DNA from: Seriola aureovittata
Taxonomy: Eukaryota; Chordata; Actinopteri; Carangiformes; Carangidae
Assembly (NCBI RefSeq): GCF_021018895.1
Contig: NC_079384.1
Location: 22,564,371 to 22,628,370, forward strand
Length of the DNA: 64,000 nt
Direction: 5' to 3'
This document shows positions 25,001 through 35,961 of this stretch, one piece after another. The notes beneath the pieces are model-generated. The model had not been told where the DNA came from, made no database searches, and saw only the letters and a list, made by a program, of their open reading frames with translations. A program made the position numbers and the translations under genes. How positions within the stretch are numbered: the first letter of the stretch is position 1; the number at the start of each line of letters is the position of its first letter.

Positions 25001-25324
25001 TTTCATGTTTACATGTCATAAAGTTATCAGCTGCACCTGAGAATGCGACACTGTTGTAACGCTCTGTTAAGCGTCAGGATATGCTCTAAGTCCTCGTCAG
25101 AAGCGTTCTCTGTGTCTGAGAACTGAGTTTTTATCACTCATTGTCCTGTCTATACAGAACACTTCAGGATAAGTTGTCCTGTGTATTTGAGTAGCATTCA
25201 TGAAGAATATGATGGATTTCATGTTTACCATGTCATAAAGTTATCAGCTACACCTGAGAATGCGATACTGTTGTAAAGCGCTGTTTCCACGTTTCCAGCG
25301 TCTGAATCGGCTCTTTCCCTCCTT
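19040..25324 (-). repeat. satellite array, inverted arm (about 28 monomers)
   Basis: Same two monomer types, reverse-complemented. Near 19.1, 20.05 and 20.77 kb a shortened piece joins two copies of ATTCATGAAGAATATGATGG only about 60 bases apart, marking a shared deletion. From about 22.8 kb copies are more uniform and form a larger unit: the same 200-bp segment begins at 23045, 23936 and 24818, giving a four-monomer period of 882-891 bp. The array runs into an assembly gap, so its right end is unknown. Confidence 0.92.
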
Positions 25325-25824
25325 NNNNNNNNNNNNNNNNNNNNNNNNNNNNNNNNNNNNNNNNNNNNNNNNNNNNNNNNNNNNNNNNNNNNNNNNNNNN
25401 NNNNNNNNNNNNNNNNNNNNNNNNNNNNNNNNNNNNNNNNNNNNNNNNNNNNNNNNNNNNNNNNNNNNNNNNNNNNNNNNNNNNNNNNNNNNNNNNNNNN
25501 NNNNNNNNNNNNNNNNNNNNNNNNNNNNNNNNNNNNNNNNNNNNNNNNNNNNNNNNNNNNNNNNNNNNNNNNNNNNNNNNNNNNNNNNNNNNNNNNNNNN
25601 NNNNNNNNNNNNNNNNNNNNNNNNNNNNNNNNNNNNNNNNNNNNNNNNNNNNNNNNNNNNNNNNNNNNNNNNNNNNNNNNNNNNNNNNNNNNNNNNNNNN
25701 NNNNNNNNNNNNNNNNNNNNNNNNNNNNNNNNNNNNNNNNNNNNNNNNNNNNNNNNNNNNNNNNNNNNNNNNNNNNNNNNNNNNNNNNNNNNNNNNNNNN
25801 NNNNNNNNNNNNNNNNNNNNNNNN
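25325..25824. other. assembly gap, 500 N
   Basis: Exactly 500 N, the same as the second gap, so it is a placeholder. The satellite is on the left and 5S spacer on the right; whether they truly adjoin is not shown. Confidence 0.99.
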
Positions 25825-25989
25825 AAAGACACTTTTGTATTAAAATGTTACAAAGTTGACATGTTGAGAGCCAAAGCAACAAGCAAACGCTGAAAAGGAA
25901 AGGCTCCTGCGCTAGACATAAACACGTAGCTTCGTGCATGAAGGACATGATCGTCATGTTTAAAGAGGGTATTTGTCGCGCTCCCTCTC

Positions 25990-26108
25990 GCTTACGGCCA
26001 TACCACTCTGAACACGCCCGATCTCGTCGATCTCGGAAGCCAAACAGGGTCGGCCTGGTTAGTACTTGGATGGGAGAACCGCCTGGGAACACCAGGTGCT
26101 GTAAGCTT
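25990..26108 (+). rRNA. 5S rRNA, variant copy
   Basis: 119 nt. Compared with the commonest sequence of the array it lacks one C near 39-40 and one G near 64-66, has an extra A near 90 and substitutions G57A and T102C. It is the copy next to the gap, so consensus errors are possible. If real it is probably a pseudogene. Confidence 0.85.
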
Positions 26109-26382
26109 TTTGGCATCTCTTTGCAATCAGCAGAGGACGCTGCTGCTCCTGCTTCAACAACCTGTTACTCTGCACCTGGCTGCACTTTTGGGGACGGGAC
26201 AGCACAGATCACAATGTAAAGACCCTTTTGTATTAAAATGTTACAAAGTTGACATGTTGAGAGCCAAAGCAACAAGCAAACGCTGAAAAGGAAAGGCTCC
26301 TGCGCTAGACATAAACACGTAGCTTCGTGCATGAAGGACATGATCGTCATGTTTAAAGAGGGTATTTGTCGCGCTCCCTCTC

Positions 26383-26502
26383 GCTTACGGCCATACCACT
26401 CTGAACACGCCCGATCTCGTCCGATCTCGGAAGCCAAGCAGGGTCGGGCCTGGTTAGTACTTGGATGGGAGACCGCCTGGGAATACCAGGTGCTGTAAGC
26501 TT
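26383..26502 (+). rRNA. 5S rRNA, reference-type copy
   Basis: 120 nt from GCTTACGGCC to CTGTAAGCTT, whose ends pair as helix I. This is the majority sequence used here for numbering. The internal control region (A box about 50-64, intermediate element about 67-72, C box about 80-97 by analogy with Xenopus) is intact, and a T run at the 3' end serves as the RNA polymerase III terminator. The product is the 5S component of the large ribosomal subunit. Confidence 0.97.
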
Positions 26503-26776
26503 TTTGGCATCTCTTTGCAATCAGCAGAGGACGCTGCTGCTCCTGCTTCAACAACCTGTTACTCTGCACCTGGCTGCACTTTTGGGGACGGGACAGCACA
26601 GATCACAATGTAAAGACCCTTTTGTATTAAAATGTTACAAAGTTGACATGTTGAGAGCCAAAGCAACAAGCAAACGCTGAAAAGGAAAGGCTCCTGCGCT
26701 AGACATAAACACGTAGCTTCGTGCATGAAGGACATGATCGTCATGTTTAAAGAGGGTATTTGTCGCGCTCCCTCTC

Positions 26777-26896
26777 GCTTACGGCCATACCACTCTGAAC
26801 ACGCCCGATCTCGTCCGATCTCGGAAGCCAAGCAGGGTCGGGCCTGGTTAGTACTTGGATGGGAGACCGCCTGGGAATACCAGGTGCTGTAAGCTT
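26777..26896 (+). rRNA. 5S rRNA
   Basis: Identical to the reference-type copy at 26383. Confidence 0.97.
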
Positions 26897-27170
26897 TTTG
26901 GCATCTCTTTGCAATCAGCAGAGGACGCTGCTGCTCCTGCTTCAACAACCTGTTACTCTGCACCTGGCTGCACTTTTGGGGACGGGACAGCACAGATCAC
27001 AATGTAAAGACACTTTTGTATTAAAATGTTACAAAGTTGACATGTTGAGAGCCAAAGCAACAAGCAAACGCTGAAAAGGAAAGGCTCCTGCGCTAGACAT
27101 AAACACGTAGCTTCGTGCATGAAGGACATGATCGTCATGTTTAAAGAGGGTATTTGTCGCGCTCCCTCTC

Positions 27171-27198
27171 GCTTACGGCCATACCACTCTGAACACGC
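27171..27198 (+). pseudogene. 5S rRNA 5' fragment, split by retrotransposon copy 1
   Basis: Nucleotides 1-28 of 5S (GCTTACGG...GAACACGC), then retrotransposon sequence. The rest of the gene resumes at 33244, with ACACGC repeated as a target-site duplication. Confidence 0.95.
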
Positions 27199-27413
27199 AT
27201 GCGTGAGTCAAATGTGAGTCGGCAATACCTGTGTGAGAGAGAGGAGAGAGGATCGCGGACCTCTGTTTTTTTTTCTACTTCCCTTAGTTCATTCTTCTTT
27301 CTTTTTTCATTACATCTTACTTTTCCGTGCACCCTTTGTTTGTTTATTTGTTTGGACATTCCCCCCGGCAGTTTTACTGTTCGGGGGAGGCTTATTTGAG
27401 TTTTTTTTTTCTC

Positions 27414-29105
27414 ATGTTTTCTCGGACGGATTTAATGGTGACGGAAGCGGGAAATGGCTCATTGATGACGGAAATGGATTACGGACATAAAACAAGTCAA
27501 GATGTAGCGGAGAAAGAAGTGAATGAGTGGGAGGTGAACAAAAGTCAGAAGAAAGAGTTTGAAAAAAAAAAGTAGCGAAGAGAGCACGGGAACAGCTGAT
27601 TCAGCGATGACGGCGCCGGCGAGAGGAGAGAGAGAGAGAGAGAGAGCGGCGAGCAGCACTGACAGCTACAACGGGCAGAGGACGGAGGAGCGAGATCGGA
27701 GGAGCCGTGAGGGAGATCGGAGATGGAGATCGGACCAGGCCGGGACTCCATGGAGCTCCGAGAGCGGCGGCGGAGAGGGAGAGAGCAGCGGCGGGAGAGA
27801 GAGAGAGAAAGCAGCAGCGGCGGGCGAGCGAGAGGCGAGCGGCGGAGAGGAGAGAGAGACTGGAGCAGTCGGTGAGAGACAGCAGCGACAAGGAACAACA
27901 AAGCAGACAGTTGGGAATACTTACGATCGGGAATTAACAGCGAGCCTGGAAGTGACCGGACAAGACGAGGTCCCGGTGCTGGAACTCATGAGAGCCATCC
28001 GAGCTCTGTGTGGGGGGCTTATTGCCTGCAGAGCGACCGGTGCCAGGACGTATGAGATAACTATGTCTCATGCCAAGGGGAAGGAGCGGCTCCTAGACGG
28101 TTTCAAAATAGGTAACACAAGCATTTTAGTTAAAAACCTTTGTAACGATGAGTTAATGGTTTCCTTTCTAAACTTACCTGCGTATATCACAGACGATGAA
28201 ATCATGCAAAAGCTTGAGGGATGGGGTGTATCGGCTGCATCCGCTATTAGAAGGAGGATGTGGCCGGGCACACAAGTAGCGGACGGGACGAGGTTTTTAA
28301 AAGTTAAATTTAATGACAAGGTGCAATCGTTACCGTATTCAGCGCGGTTTGAAACAGTAATGGGACCTGAATACTTCCGTGTGATACATGACAGACAAGC
28401 AAAAGTTTGCAGGATGTGCCTCCAGCCGGGGCACATCCTGAGAGATTGTCCGGAGTTCTCCTGTCACAAGTGCGGAGTCCAGGGACATTATGCGAGGGAG
28501 TGCAGCAGCCAACAGAAAAAGATTAAAAAATGTGAGGTGTGCTGCAACCTGATGGAGGAATGTAGCTGTAATTACAGTGAGTCTGATGTTGTGGCGGGGT
28601 CCGGATCGGAGGCACCGTCAACAGAGGCGGAGGACATGAGTGAGGAGGAGGAGGAAGGAGAAGAGGCCGGTGAGGGGGCAGCGGCACCGTGGAAGCGGCT
28701 GACAGAGAGGGTCTCCCCCAGCGGAGGGCTACAAGCCTCTCAAAAGCCGCACAGAGCCTGGCCACAAAGCTGGTCGAGAGCAGAGACGGGCTGAGTGTAA
28801 ACTCTGGTCCCCGAGAGAGAGGAAAGGGCAAGGGCGGAAACGGGCTCGCGGAGGGGCCGGAGCCGTCCATTGCCCTGGAATCGATGGACGTGGGGGAGAC
28901 TCTGAGCGATCTGCAGCAGGCGGCAGCCGCACCCCCCAGAGCGCCGGCTTCGACCTCCCCGACTCAGCAGGGGGAATCAGACGGTGACTCTGAGATGGAC
29001 GTCGCCACCATCCAGAGCATCAGGAAGCAGCACACCTCTACTATAGCCGCTAGAACTAAGAAAAGGAAGAAAGAAAAAAGAACGATGAATAAACTAGGTG
29101 TTTAA
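27414..29105 (+). pseudogene. ORF1 (zinc-knuckle RNA-binding protein) of copy 1, disrupted
   Basis: Should start at ATG 27414 (MFSRTDLMVTEAGNGS). A deletion of about 14 bases near 27535, relative to the second copy, shifts the frame; reading resumes in the 27559-28794 frame. A run of five G near 28673-28679 (six in the other copy) shifts it again, and the tail continues in the 28689-29105 frame. Two perfect CCHC knuckles are visible (CRMCLQPGHILRDC, CHKCGVQGHYAREC) plus a third cysteine cluster. The N-terminal part is rich in R, E, G and A from GAGA-type repeats. ORF1 proteins of this kind package the element RNA. Confidence 0.85.
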
Positions 29106-29125
29106 AAAACATTTTTTTTGTTACA

Positions 29126-32100
29126 ATGTTGCTGCTGCACTCCCTGAACATCAATGGTCTCCGCACTTGTGGCAGGATGAAAAATATATTAAGTAATCCA
29201 GCCTGCGATGTCCTATGTCTCCAGGAGACAAGATGGGATGAGGACAGCTTAAAAGCAGCAACAAAGATAAATAAAGGGGAAATATATTATAATAATGGAA
29301 CTAATAAATCATGTGGAATAGCTACTATAATAAATACTAATATGATAGAAAATAGTAAACTAATATATAAGGATAATGAAGGTAGAATATTAATTATAGA
29401 TATCATAGTAAATAATAGTACCTTTAGAATAATCAATGTATATGCCAGTAATTGTGAAAAAGAAAGGAAAGAGATGTTTAATAAAATAGGAAGATGGGTA
29501 AATAACAAAACTTTAATAGTTGGGGACTTTAATACAGTGTTAACAAAATCGGATATATCTGTAAATAATGTATATAAAAATGACAGCAGTAGAACAGCAT
29601 TATATGAATTGATGAACAATTATAACTTGATGGATATATGGAGAATACAGAATCCTTTAAAAAGAACATTCTCAAGAAGACAGGTGGTAAAGGGTACATT
29701 AAGACAATCAAGACTAGACTTATGTTTAGCGGCCCCAGAAGTGATTAAGAAAATTAACAAAACAACGTACAAATTTAATACATGGAGTGATCATGCAACT
29801 CTGGAGTGTCTGCTGGACTCGGTAGGGGGGATCAAGGGAGGAGGCACCTGGTGCCTCAACTCCAGCCTCCTGATGGACCCTGTCAAAAAAATCAAAAACT
29901 TACTTAGTTACGCTAGAACAGAAATGCAAATAGATAATAATTATATAGAAAGATGGGACAATATAAAAGAAAGAATCAAAAAAGCAAGTATCAATTATAG
30001 CAAAGAGAAAAAATGGAAAGAAAAACAAGAACAGAACATCAGAAAGCAACTAGAAGAAGAACTGATATTAATAGATAACCAAAGAAATAGAAGCTGTGAA
30101 AAGTATGAATTATATAAAAATCAATTAAATAATATAGAAAGGGAAAGATGTAAAGGGGCTGCAGTTAGGAGTAGATTTCAAAATCTGGTAGATGGGGAGA
30201 AGTGCACAGCTTTTTTTCTGGGGATGGAAAAGCAAAAACAGAATAAAACTATAATAGAAGAATTGAAAGATAGAAGCAATAACATACACACAGATAGAAT
30301 AGAGATACTAGAAATTATTAAAGAATACTATACGAATTTATTCAAAGAAGAAGGAAGCAACAATGAAAAAACAGAAAAATATTATCATATGTAGACAAAA
30401 AAATTAACATGGAGGATAAAGAATGGTGTGACAGCAAATTAACATTAAAAGAAATAGAAGTGACAATAGACAACTTAAACAAGAATAAAAGTCCAGGATC
30501 TGATGGCTTAACAGCAGAATTTTACATCAGGTTTAAGGAACAGCTGGCCCCCCTGTTGCTCGACCTCTACCATACAATGCAAGAACAACAAAAAACACCA
30601 AAATCTTTCACTACAGGTATGATTACAGTAATTTATAAGAATAAAGGAGACAGAAACATAATATCCAACTATAGACCAATAAGCTTGCTAAATACAGATT
30701 ACAAGATACTCACCAAAACCTTGGCCAATAGAATAAAACAGACATTAAATCAAATAATTAGTATAAATCAGGCCTACAGCATACCCAGTAGAAACATCCA
30801 AGATTCAATTGCTACAGTAAGAGATACAGTAAGAGGAATGACAGCACAGGGGGGGCTTCTGCTAACAATAGACCTTGAAAAGGCATTTGACAGAGTAGAG
30901 CACCAGTTTCTTTATAAAGTATTAGAGAAATTTGGATATGGACAAGGGTTTATAAATTGGATACAGTTATTGTACAAAAACGCCATAAGTGTAATAAAAT
31001 GCAATGGAATGATAACAGACAGTATTCAAATTAGAAGATCGGTGAGGCAAGGATGTCCGCTGTCAGGCCTGCTATATAGCATAGTGGCAGAGCCACTAGC
31101 TCAAGCGATAATTAAAGATAAAGAAATAACAGGAATACAAACACCCAAAAACAGTACTATTAAAATAACTCAATACGCAGATGACATTACAATAACAGTC
31201 AAATCAGGTAAATGCATAGACAAAATCATGGAACATTTCAAAACTTACAGCAAAGCATCAGGAGCAAAAATAAACATAACCAAATCTGAAATAGGTCAAC
31301 TTGGAAGGGTGAATAACTATGTAAATAAATGGGGATTTAGGGTAAACAATGGGTGTAGGAAAATATTAGGAGTATATATAGGAGAGAATGAGGGTGGGGC
31401 TAGGGACAGAGGGTGGAGGGAAATGATAGGGAAATTGCAAGGGATTTTAAACTTGTGGAGAGCAAGAGGTTTAACACTGAAAGGAAAGGTAATTGTAGTT
31501 AATGCTCTGATACTGTCAAAAATTAATCATTTAATGGGAACCTGTGAGCTGCCGCAATGGGCACTTAAATCGCTGACAGCAGCAATCTCCTCCTTCCTTT
31601 GGAGGGGAAAGGGAAATTCGATAGCTCACAGAGTGTTAATTGCTAATAGAAGGGAGGGGGGTTTAGGATTAATTGATATAGGTGCAAAAAAAGATGCACT
31701 CAGGGTTAAAATTATCAGGAATTTTCTAGATCCGGACCGGCAGTACCCCTCGGAGGACTGGTTGGCCAGCTACCTGGCCGAGTACGGGGAGAAAGACGCA
31801 TACAATCTGTGCTTGCTCCTCCCCAGAAAAGTCAGGAATGGCCTGCCTGGCTTCTACCAGGAGGTACTTGAGGCTTGGGGAAAGATTCTGCCCCACCTCT
31901 GGCCCAAGTGCAGTAATAAAGAGCATGTGCTGCAATTACCTTTCTTGAACAGTCCCTTCTTTGTATGTGAGGGGAGAGTTCTGATCAGCGGTCCGATGAG
32001 AGAGGCTGGGCTAACGAGGGTAGATCAAGTGATCGATGAGAGAGGAGATTTTAATGTTGAATTGATATGCAAAAGAATGAGAGAGAGAAAAATAATGTAT

Positions 32101-32907
32101 AGAAAAGAAAACATAAGAAAACTGAAAGAGAAATTTGAACAAACCCTTGACCCTGTGTGGCGAGGTTTGCTAAAAGGGAATAAAAAAGGTATTGGAGCTG
32201 CTCTTCCCCAACTGGAATACATAGAAAAGGACAACAGAAAAAGACTGGAAAATGTCCAAACGAAGACATGGTACAGGTTGCTAGTAGAGAAAATCAAAAG
32301 GACACCTACTGCAGAACATACCTGGGAAAAACAATACCCTTTAAAAGAAATTAAAAAAATATGGACAAATATAGACATACCACTAATAGACGGCATGACA
32401 AGAAACCTGGACTTTAACATTCGACACAGAAGGATTTACACTGGAATTATCTTGCACCAAATCAATAAACAGAAATACTCGAGGACTTGAACAATATGCA
32501 GACAAGAACCAGAGGACATTGAACACATATTTCAAACATGCATAGAAGCAAAGCAGTTACAGTTATATATAAAATCAATCTTACAGGAACATTGCAATTT
32601 AAAAATACACAACAATACGGACTGGTTATGGACTTGGTTATTTGGAATTACAGGAAAACATCCAAAGAAGAATAACACACTGATCAACACAATCCTAGCG
32701 CTGGCAAGGAAAACAATATGGATAAATAGGAATTACAAACTATTTGAACAAAAAACAGTCAATGTAAAGAAACTTTTTCAAAACACACTCAAGGCACATA
32801 TTAGAACAATTTATAGGGCAGACAAGGACACTTTTGACAAACATTTCACAAGACACAACACTTTAATGAAGGCAGGGAATGAGGGAAACTTGTGGTTTAT
32901 GTTATAG
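29126..32907 (+). pseudogene. ORF2 (endonuclease-reverse transcriptase) of copy 1, disrupted
   Basis: Starts MLLLHSLNINGL, 20 bases after ORF1. APE-type endonuclease in the first ~230 residues (LCLQETRWD, VGDFN, WSDHATLE), then reverse transcriptase (SPGSDGLTAEFY, SNYRPISLLNTDYK, RQGCPLSGLLYSI, QYADDITI catalytic pair). A frame break near 30375 is five A where the sister copy has six. A TGA at about 32488 falls at the first Cys of the C-terminal CX2CX8HX4C motif and comes from substitutions, so it is a genuine lesion. Length and all other motifs are preserved, so the copy is young. Confidence 0.88.
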
Positions 32908-32975
32908 TGTTTTTGTTTAGAGTCTATGCTCTGATAGGTGAGTCATGGAAAAGTATGGATTGTGTTCTTGTTTAC

Positions 32976-33075
32976 TTTATCTATTTATTGATTGTTTGAT
33001 TGATTGATTGATGGATTGATTGATTGATTTTATTTAATTAATTAATTTAATTAATTTTTTTTTTTTTTTTTTGAT
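32976..33075. repeat. simple repeats in the 3' UTR of copy 1
   Basis: GATT/ATTG units, then TTAA units and a run of T before GATCGTAGTG. The second copy has AAT and AAAT-type repeats at the same place, so this tract changes fast. Confidence 0.85.
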
Positions 33076-33243
33076 CGTAGTGTTATTAAGGCTACGGTTT
33101 CTTTATGGTAAAGGATGGGGTTTTATTTATACACTTAAAGGGTGTGTAATGCCATGTTTTTGATAAAAGTATGTCCTGTCAAATGGATTGTGTTGTAAAT
33201 ACAGATTGTGCTATATTTTTGATAATAAAAGATAAAAAAAAAA

Positions 33244-33331
33244 ACACGCCCGATCTCGGAAGCCAAGCAGGGTCGGGCCTGGTTAGTACTTGGATGGGAG
33301 ACCGCCTGGGAATACCAGGTGCTGTAAGCTT
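33244..33331 (+). pseudogene. 5S rRNA 3' fragment, split by copy 1
   Basis: Resumes at ACACGCCCGATC after the element's A run and continues to the 3' end. It also lacks one unit of the internal 10-bp tandem repeat (about 31-50). Confidence 0.93.
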
Positions 33332-33605
33332 TTTGGCATCTCTTTGCAATCAGCAGAGGACGCTGCTGCTCCTGCTTCAACAACCTGTTACTCTGCACCT
33401 GGCTGCACTTTTGGGGACGGGACAGCACAGATCACAATGTAAAGACACTTTTGTATTAAAATGTTACAAAGTTGACATGTTGAGAGCCAAAGCAACAAGC
33501 AAACGCTGAAAAGGAAAGGCTCCTGCGCTAGACATAAACACGTAGCTTCGTGCATGAAGGACATGATCGTCATGTTTAAAGAGGGTATTTGTCGCGGTCC
33601 CTCTC

Positions 33606-33734
33606 GCTTACGGCCATACCACTCTGAACTCTGAACACACGCCCGATCTCGTCCGATCTCGGAAGCCAAGCAGGGTCGGGCCTGGTTAGTACTTGGATGG
33701 GAGACCGCCTGGGAATACCAGGTGCTGTAAGCTT
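33606..33734 (+). rRNA. 5S rRNA with 9-nt insertion
   Basis: 129 nt: CTCTGAA is partly duplicated around nucleotides 17-25, close to the retrotransposon target site. The rest is reference-type. Likely non-functional because helix I/II geometry is changed. Confidence 0.88.
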
Positions 33735-34008
33735 TTTGGCATCTCTTTGCAATCAGCAGAGGACGCTGCTGCTCCTGCTTCAACAACCTGTTACTCTGCA
33801 CCTGGCTGCACTTTTGGGGACGGGACAGCACAGATCACAATGTAAAGACACTTTTGTATTAAAATGTTACAAAGTTGACATGTTGAGAGCCAAAGCAACA
33901 AGCAAACGCTGAAAAGGAAAGGCTCCTGCGCTAGACATAAACACGTAGCTTCGTGCATGAAGGACATGATCGTCATGTTTAAAGAGGGTATTTGTCGCGC
34001 TCCCTCTC

Positions 34009-34128
34009 GCTTACGGCCATACCACTCTGAACACGCCCGATCTCGTCCGATCTCGGAAGCCAAGCAGGGTCGGGCCTGGTTAGTACTTGGATGGGAGACC
34101 GCCTGGGAATACCAGGTGCTGTAAGCTT
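34009..34128 (+). rRNA. 5S rRNA
   Basis: Reference-type, 120 nt. The spacer that follows has an extra TGC. Confidence 0.97.
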
Positions 34129-34405
34129 TTTGGCATCTCTTTGCAATCAGCAGAGGACGCTGCTGCTCCTGCTTCAACAACCTGTTACTCTGCACCTGGC
34201 TGCTGCACTTTTGGGGACGGGACAGCACAGATCACAATGTAAAGACACTTTTGTATTAAAATGTTACAAAGTTGACATGTTGAGAGCCAAAGCAACAAGC
34301 AAACGCTGAAAAGGAAAGGCTCCTGCGCTAGACATAAACACGTAGCTTCGTGCATGAAGGACATGATCGTCATGTTTAAAGAGGGTATCTGTCGCGCTCC
34401 CTCTC

Positions 34406-34525
34406 GCTTACGGCCATACCACTCTGAACACGCCCGATCTCGTCCGATCTCGGAAGCCAAGCAGGGTCGGGCCTGGTTAGTACTTGGATGGGAGACCGCC
34501 TGGGAATACCAGGTGCTGTAAGCTT
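34406..34525 (+). rRNA. 5S rRNA
   Basis: Reference-type, 120 nt. The upstream spacer reads GGTATCTG instead of GGTATTTG. Confidence 0.97.
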
Positions 34526-34799
34526 TTTGGCATCTCTTTGCAATCAGCAGAGGACGCTGCTGCTCCTGCTTCAACAACCTGTTACTCTGCACCTGGCTGC
34601 ACTTTTGGGGACGGGACAGCACAGATCACAATGTAAAGACACTTTTGTATTAAAATGTTACAAAGTTGACATGTTGAGAGCCAAAGCAACAAGCAAACGC
34701 TGAAAAGGAAAGGCTCCTGCGCTAGACATAAACACGTAGCTTCGTGCATGAAGGACATGATCGTCATGTTTAAAGAGGGTATTTGTCGCGCTCCCTCTC

Positions 34800-34919
34800 G
34801 CTTACGGCCATACCACTCTGAACACGCCCGATCTCGTCAGATCTCGGAAGCCAAGCAGGGTCGGGCCTGGTTAGTACTTGGATGGGAGACCGCCTGGGAA
34901 TACCAGGTGCTGTAAGCTT
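34800..34919 (+). rRNA. 5S rRNA, C40A
   Basis: 120 nt with a single substitution, C40A. Confidence 0.96.
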
Positions 34920-35193
34920 TTTGGCATCTCTTTGCAATCAGCAGAGGACGCTGCTGCTCCTGCTTCAACAACCTGTTACTCTGCACCTGGCTGCACTTTT
35001 GGGGACGGGACAGCACAGATCACAATGTAAAGACACTTTTGTATTAAAATGTTACAAAGTTGACATGTTGAGAGCCAAAGCAACAAGCAAACGCTGAAAA
35101 GGAAAGGCTCCTGCGCTAGACATAAACACGTAGCTTCGTGCATGAAGGACATGATCGTCATGTTTAAAGAGGGTATTTGTCGCGCTCCCTCTC

Positions 35194-35313
35194 GCTTACG
35201 GCCATACCACTCTGAACACGCCCCATCTCGTCCGATCTCGGAAGCCAAGCAGGGTCGGGCCTGGTTAGTACTTGGATGGGAGACCGCCTGGGAATACCAG
35301 GTGCTGTAAGCTT
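35194..35313 (+). rRNA. 5S rRNA, G31C
   Basis: 120 nt with G31C. Confidence 0.96.
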
Positions 35314-35582
35314 TTTGGCATCTCTTTGCAATCAGCAGAGGACGCTGCTGCTCCTGCTTCAACAACCTGTTACTCTGCACCTGGCTGCACTTTTGGGGAC
35401 AGCACAGATCACAATGTAAAGACACTTTTGTATTAAAATGTTACAAAGTTGACATGTTGAGAGCCAAAGCAACAAGCAAACGCTGAAAAGGAAAGGCTCC
35501 TGCGCTAGACATAAACACCTAGCTTCGTGCATGAAGGACATGATCATCATGTTTAAAGAGGGTATTTGTCGCGCTCTCTCTC

Positions 35583-35702
35583 GCTTACGGCCATACCACT
35601 CTGAACACGCCCGATCTCGTCCGATCTCGGAAGCCAAGCAGGGTCGGGCCTGGTTAGTACTTGGATGGGAGACCGCCTGGGAATACCAGGTGCTGTAAGC
35701 TT
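35583..35702 (+). rRNA. 5S rRNA
   Basis: Reference-type gene with 389-type upstream DNA (GATCATCATG). Last gene before the L1 insertion. Confidence 0.97.
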
Positions 35703-35961
35703 TTTGGCATCTCTTTGCAATCAGCAGAGGACGCTGCTGCTCCTGCTTCAACAACCTGTTACTCTGCACCTGGCTGCACTTTTGGGGACAGCACAGATCA
35801 CAATGTAAAGACACTTTTGTATTAAAATGTTACAAAGTTGGGGGGTTTCCGGTTCCGCCGCCAAGAGGATGACAGCCTAACTTTCGAGCTCCCCGATGGT
35901 TTTGTGAAATAACCTCCAAATAATTTGATATTATCAAACCTAGTGAATAATTAGATCAACA

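Larger units (their letters stand above)
25825..27198 (+). repeat. 5S rDNA array 1, 394-bp units
   Basis: Three complete 5S genes and the first 28 nt of a fourth, each followed by a 274-bp spacer. The spacer has GGGGACGGGACAGC (long form), AACACGTAGCTTCG and GATCGTCATG, the markers of the 394-bp type. A TTTAAA box lies at -31 to -26 of each gene. The array starts at a gap and stops where a retrotransposon enters the fourth gene. Confidence 0.97.
27199..33243 (+). mobile_element. Mutsu-like non-LTR retrotransposon, copy 1 (5S-specific)
   Basis: A full-length element of about 6.0 kb: 5' UTR (27199-27413), a gag-like ORF1 with zinc knuckles, ORF2 with endonuclease and reverse transcriptase, a 3' UTR with ATTG/TTAA simple repeats and a terminal A run. 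It lies in a 5S gene after nucleotide 28, with a short duplication (ACACGC). Site-specific elements of 5S genes in fish belong, as I recall, to the Mutsu family of the Tx1 clade (L1 superfamily). This copy is nearly identical to the one at 58.06-64.0 kb but has more damage: a deletion and a frame break in ORF1, a frame break and a stop in ORF2. Confidence 0.88.
33244..35840 (+). repeat. 5S rDNA array 2, mostly 394-bp units
   Basis: The 3' part of the split gene, then six 5S genes. Spacings are 403 (9-nt insertion in one gene), 397 (an extra TGC in one spacer), 394, 394 and 389. The last two spacers have the short GGGGACAGC form and the last also AACACCTAGCTTCG and GATCATCATG, so the change to the 389-bp type begins here. 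An L1 interrupts the final spacer. Confidence 0.96.

Noticed and set aside
12934..25021. Repeated 60-70-codon frames in the satellite (MKSIIFFMNATQIDTKTYPE, MRYCCKALFPRFQRL and others)
   Set aside because: They follow the monomer, occur on both strands and are broken in most monomers.
11880..25324. CRISPR-like array of repeats and spacers
   Set aside because: Both the shared and the variable halves repeat as two fixed types. There are no unique spacers, units are over 200 bp and the setting is a vertebrate genome.
27545..27901. Serine/leucine/arginine-rich antisense frames opposite ORF1
   Set aside because: They arise from GAG/CTC repeats in the ORF1 sense strand.
29287..29619. Antisense frames over ORF2 (29287-29619, 61738-62070, 58818-59321)
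   Set aside because: They mirror a strongly coding AT-rich strand and occur identically opposite both copies. They are shadows of ORF2.
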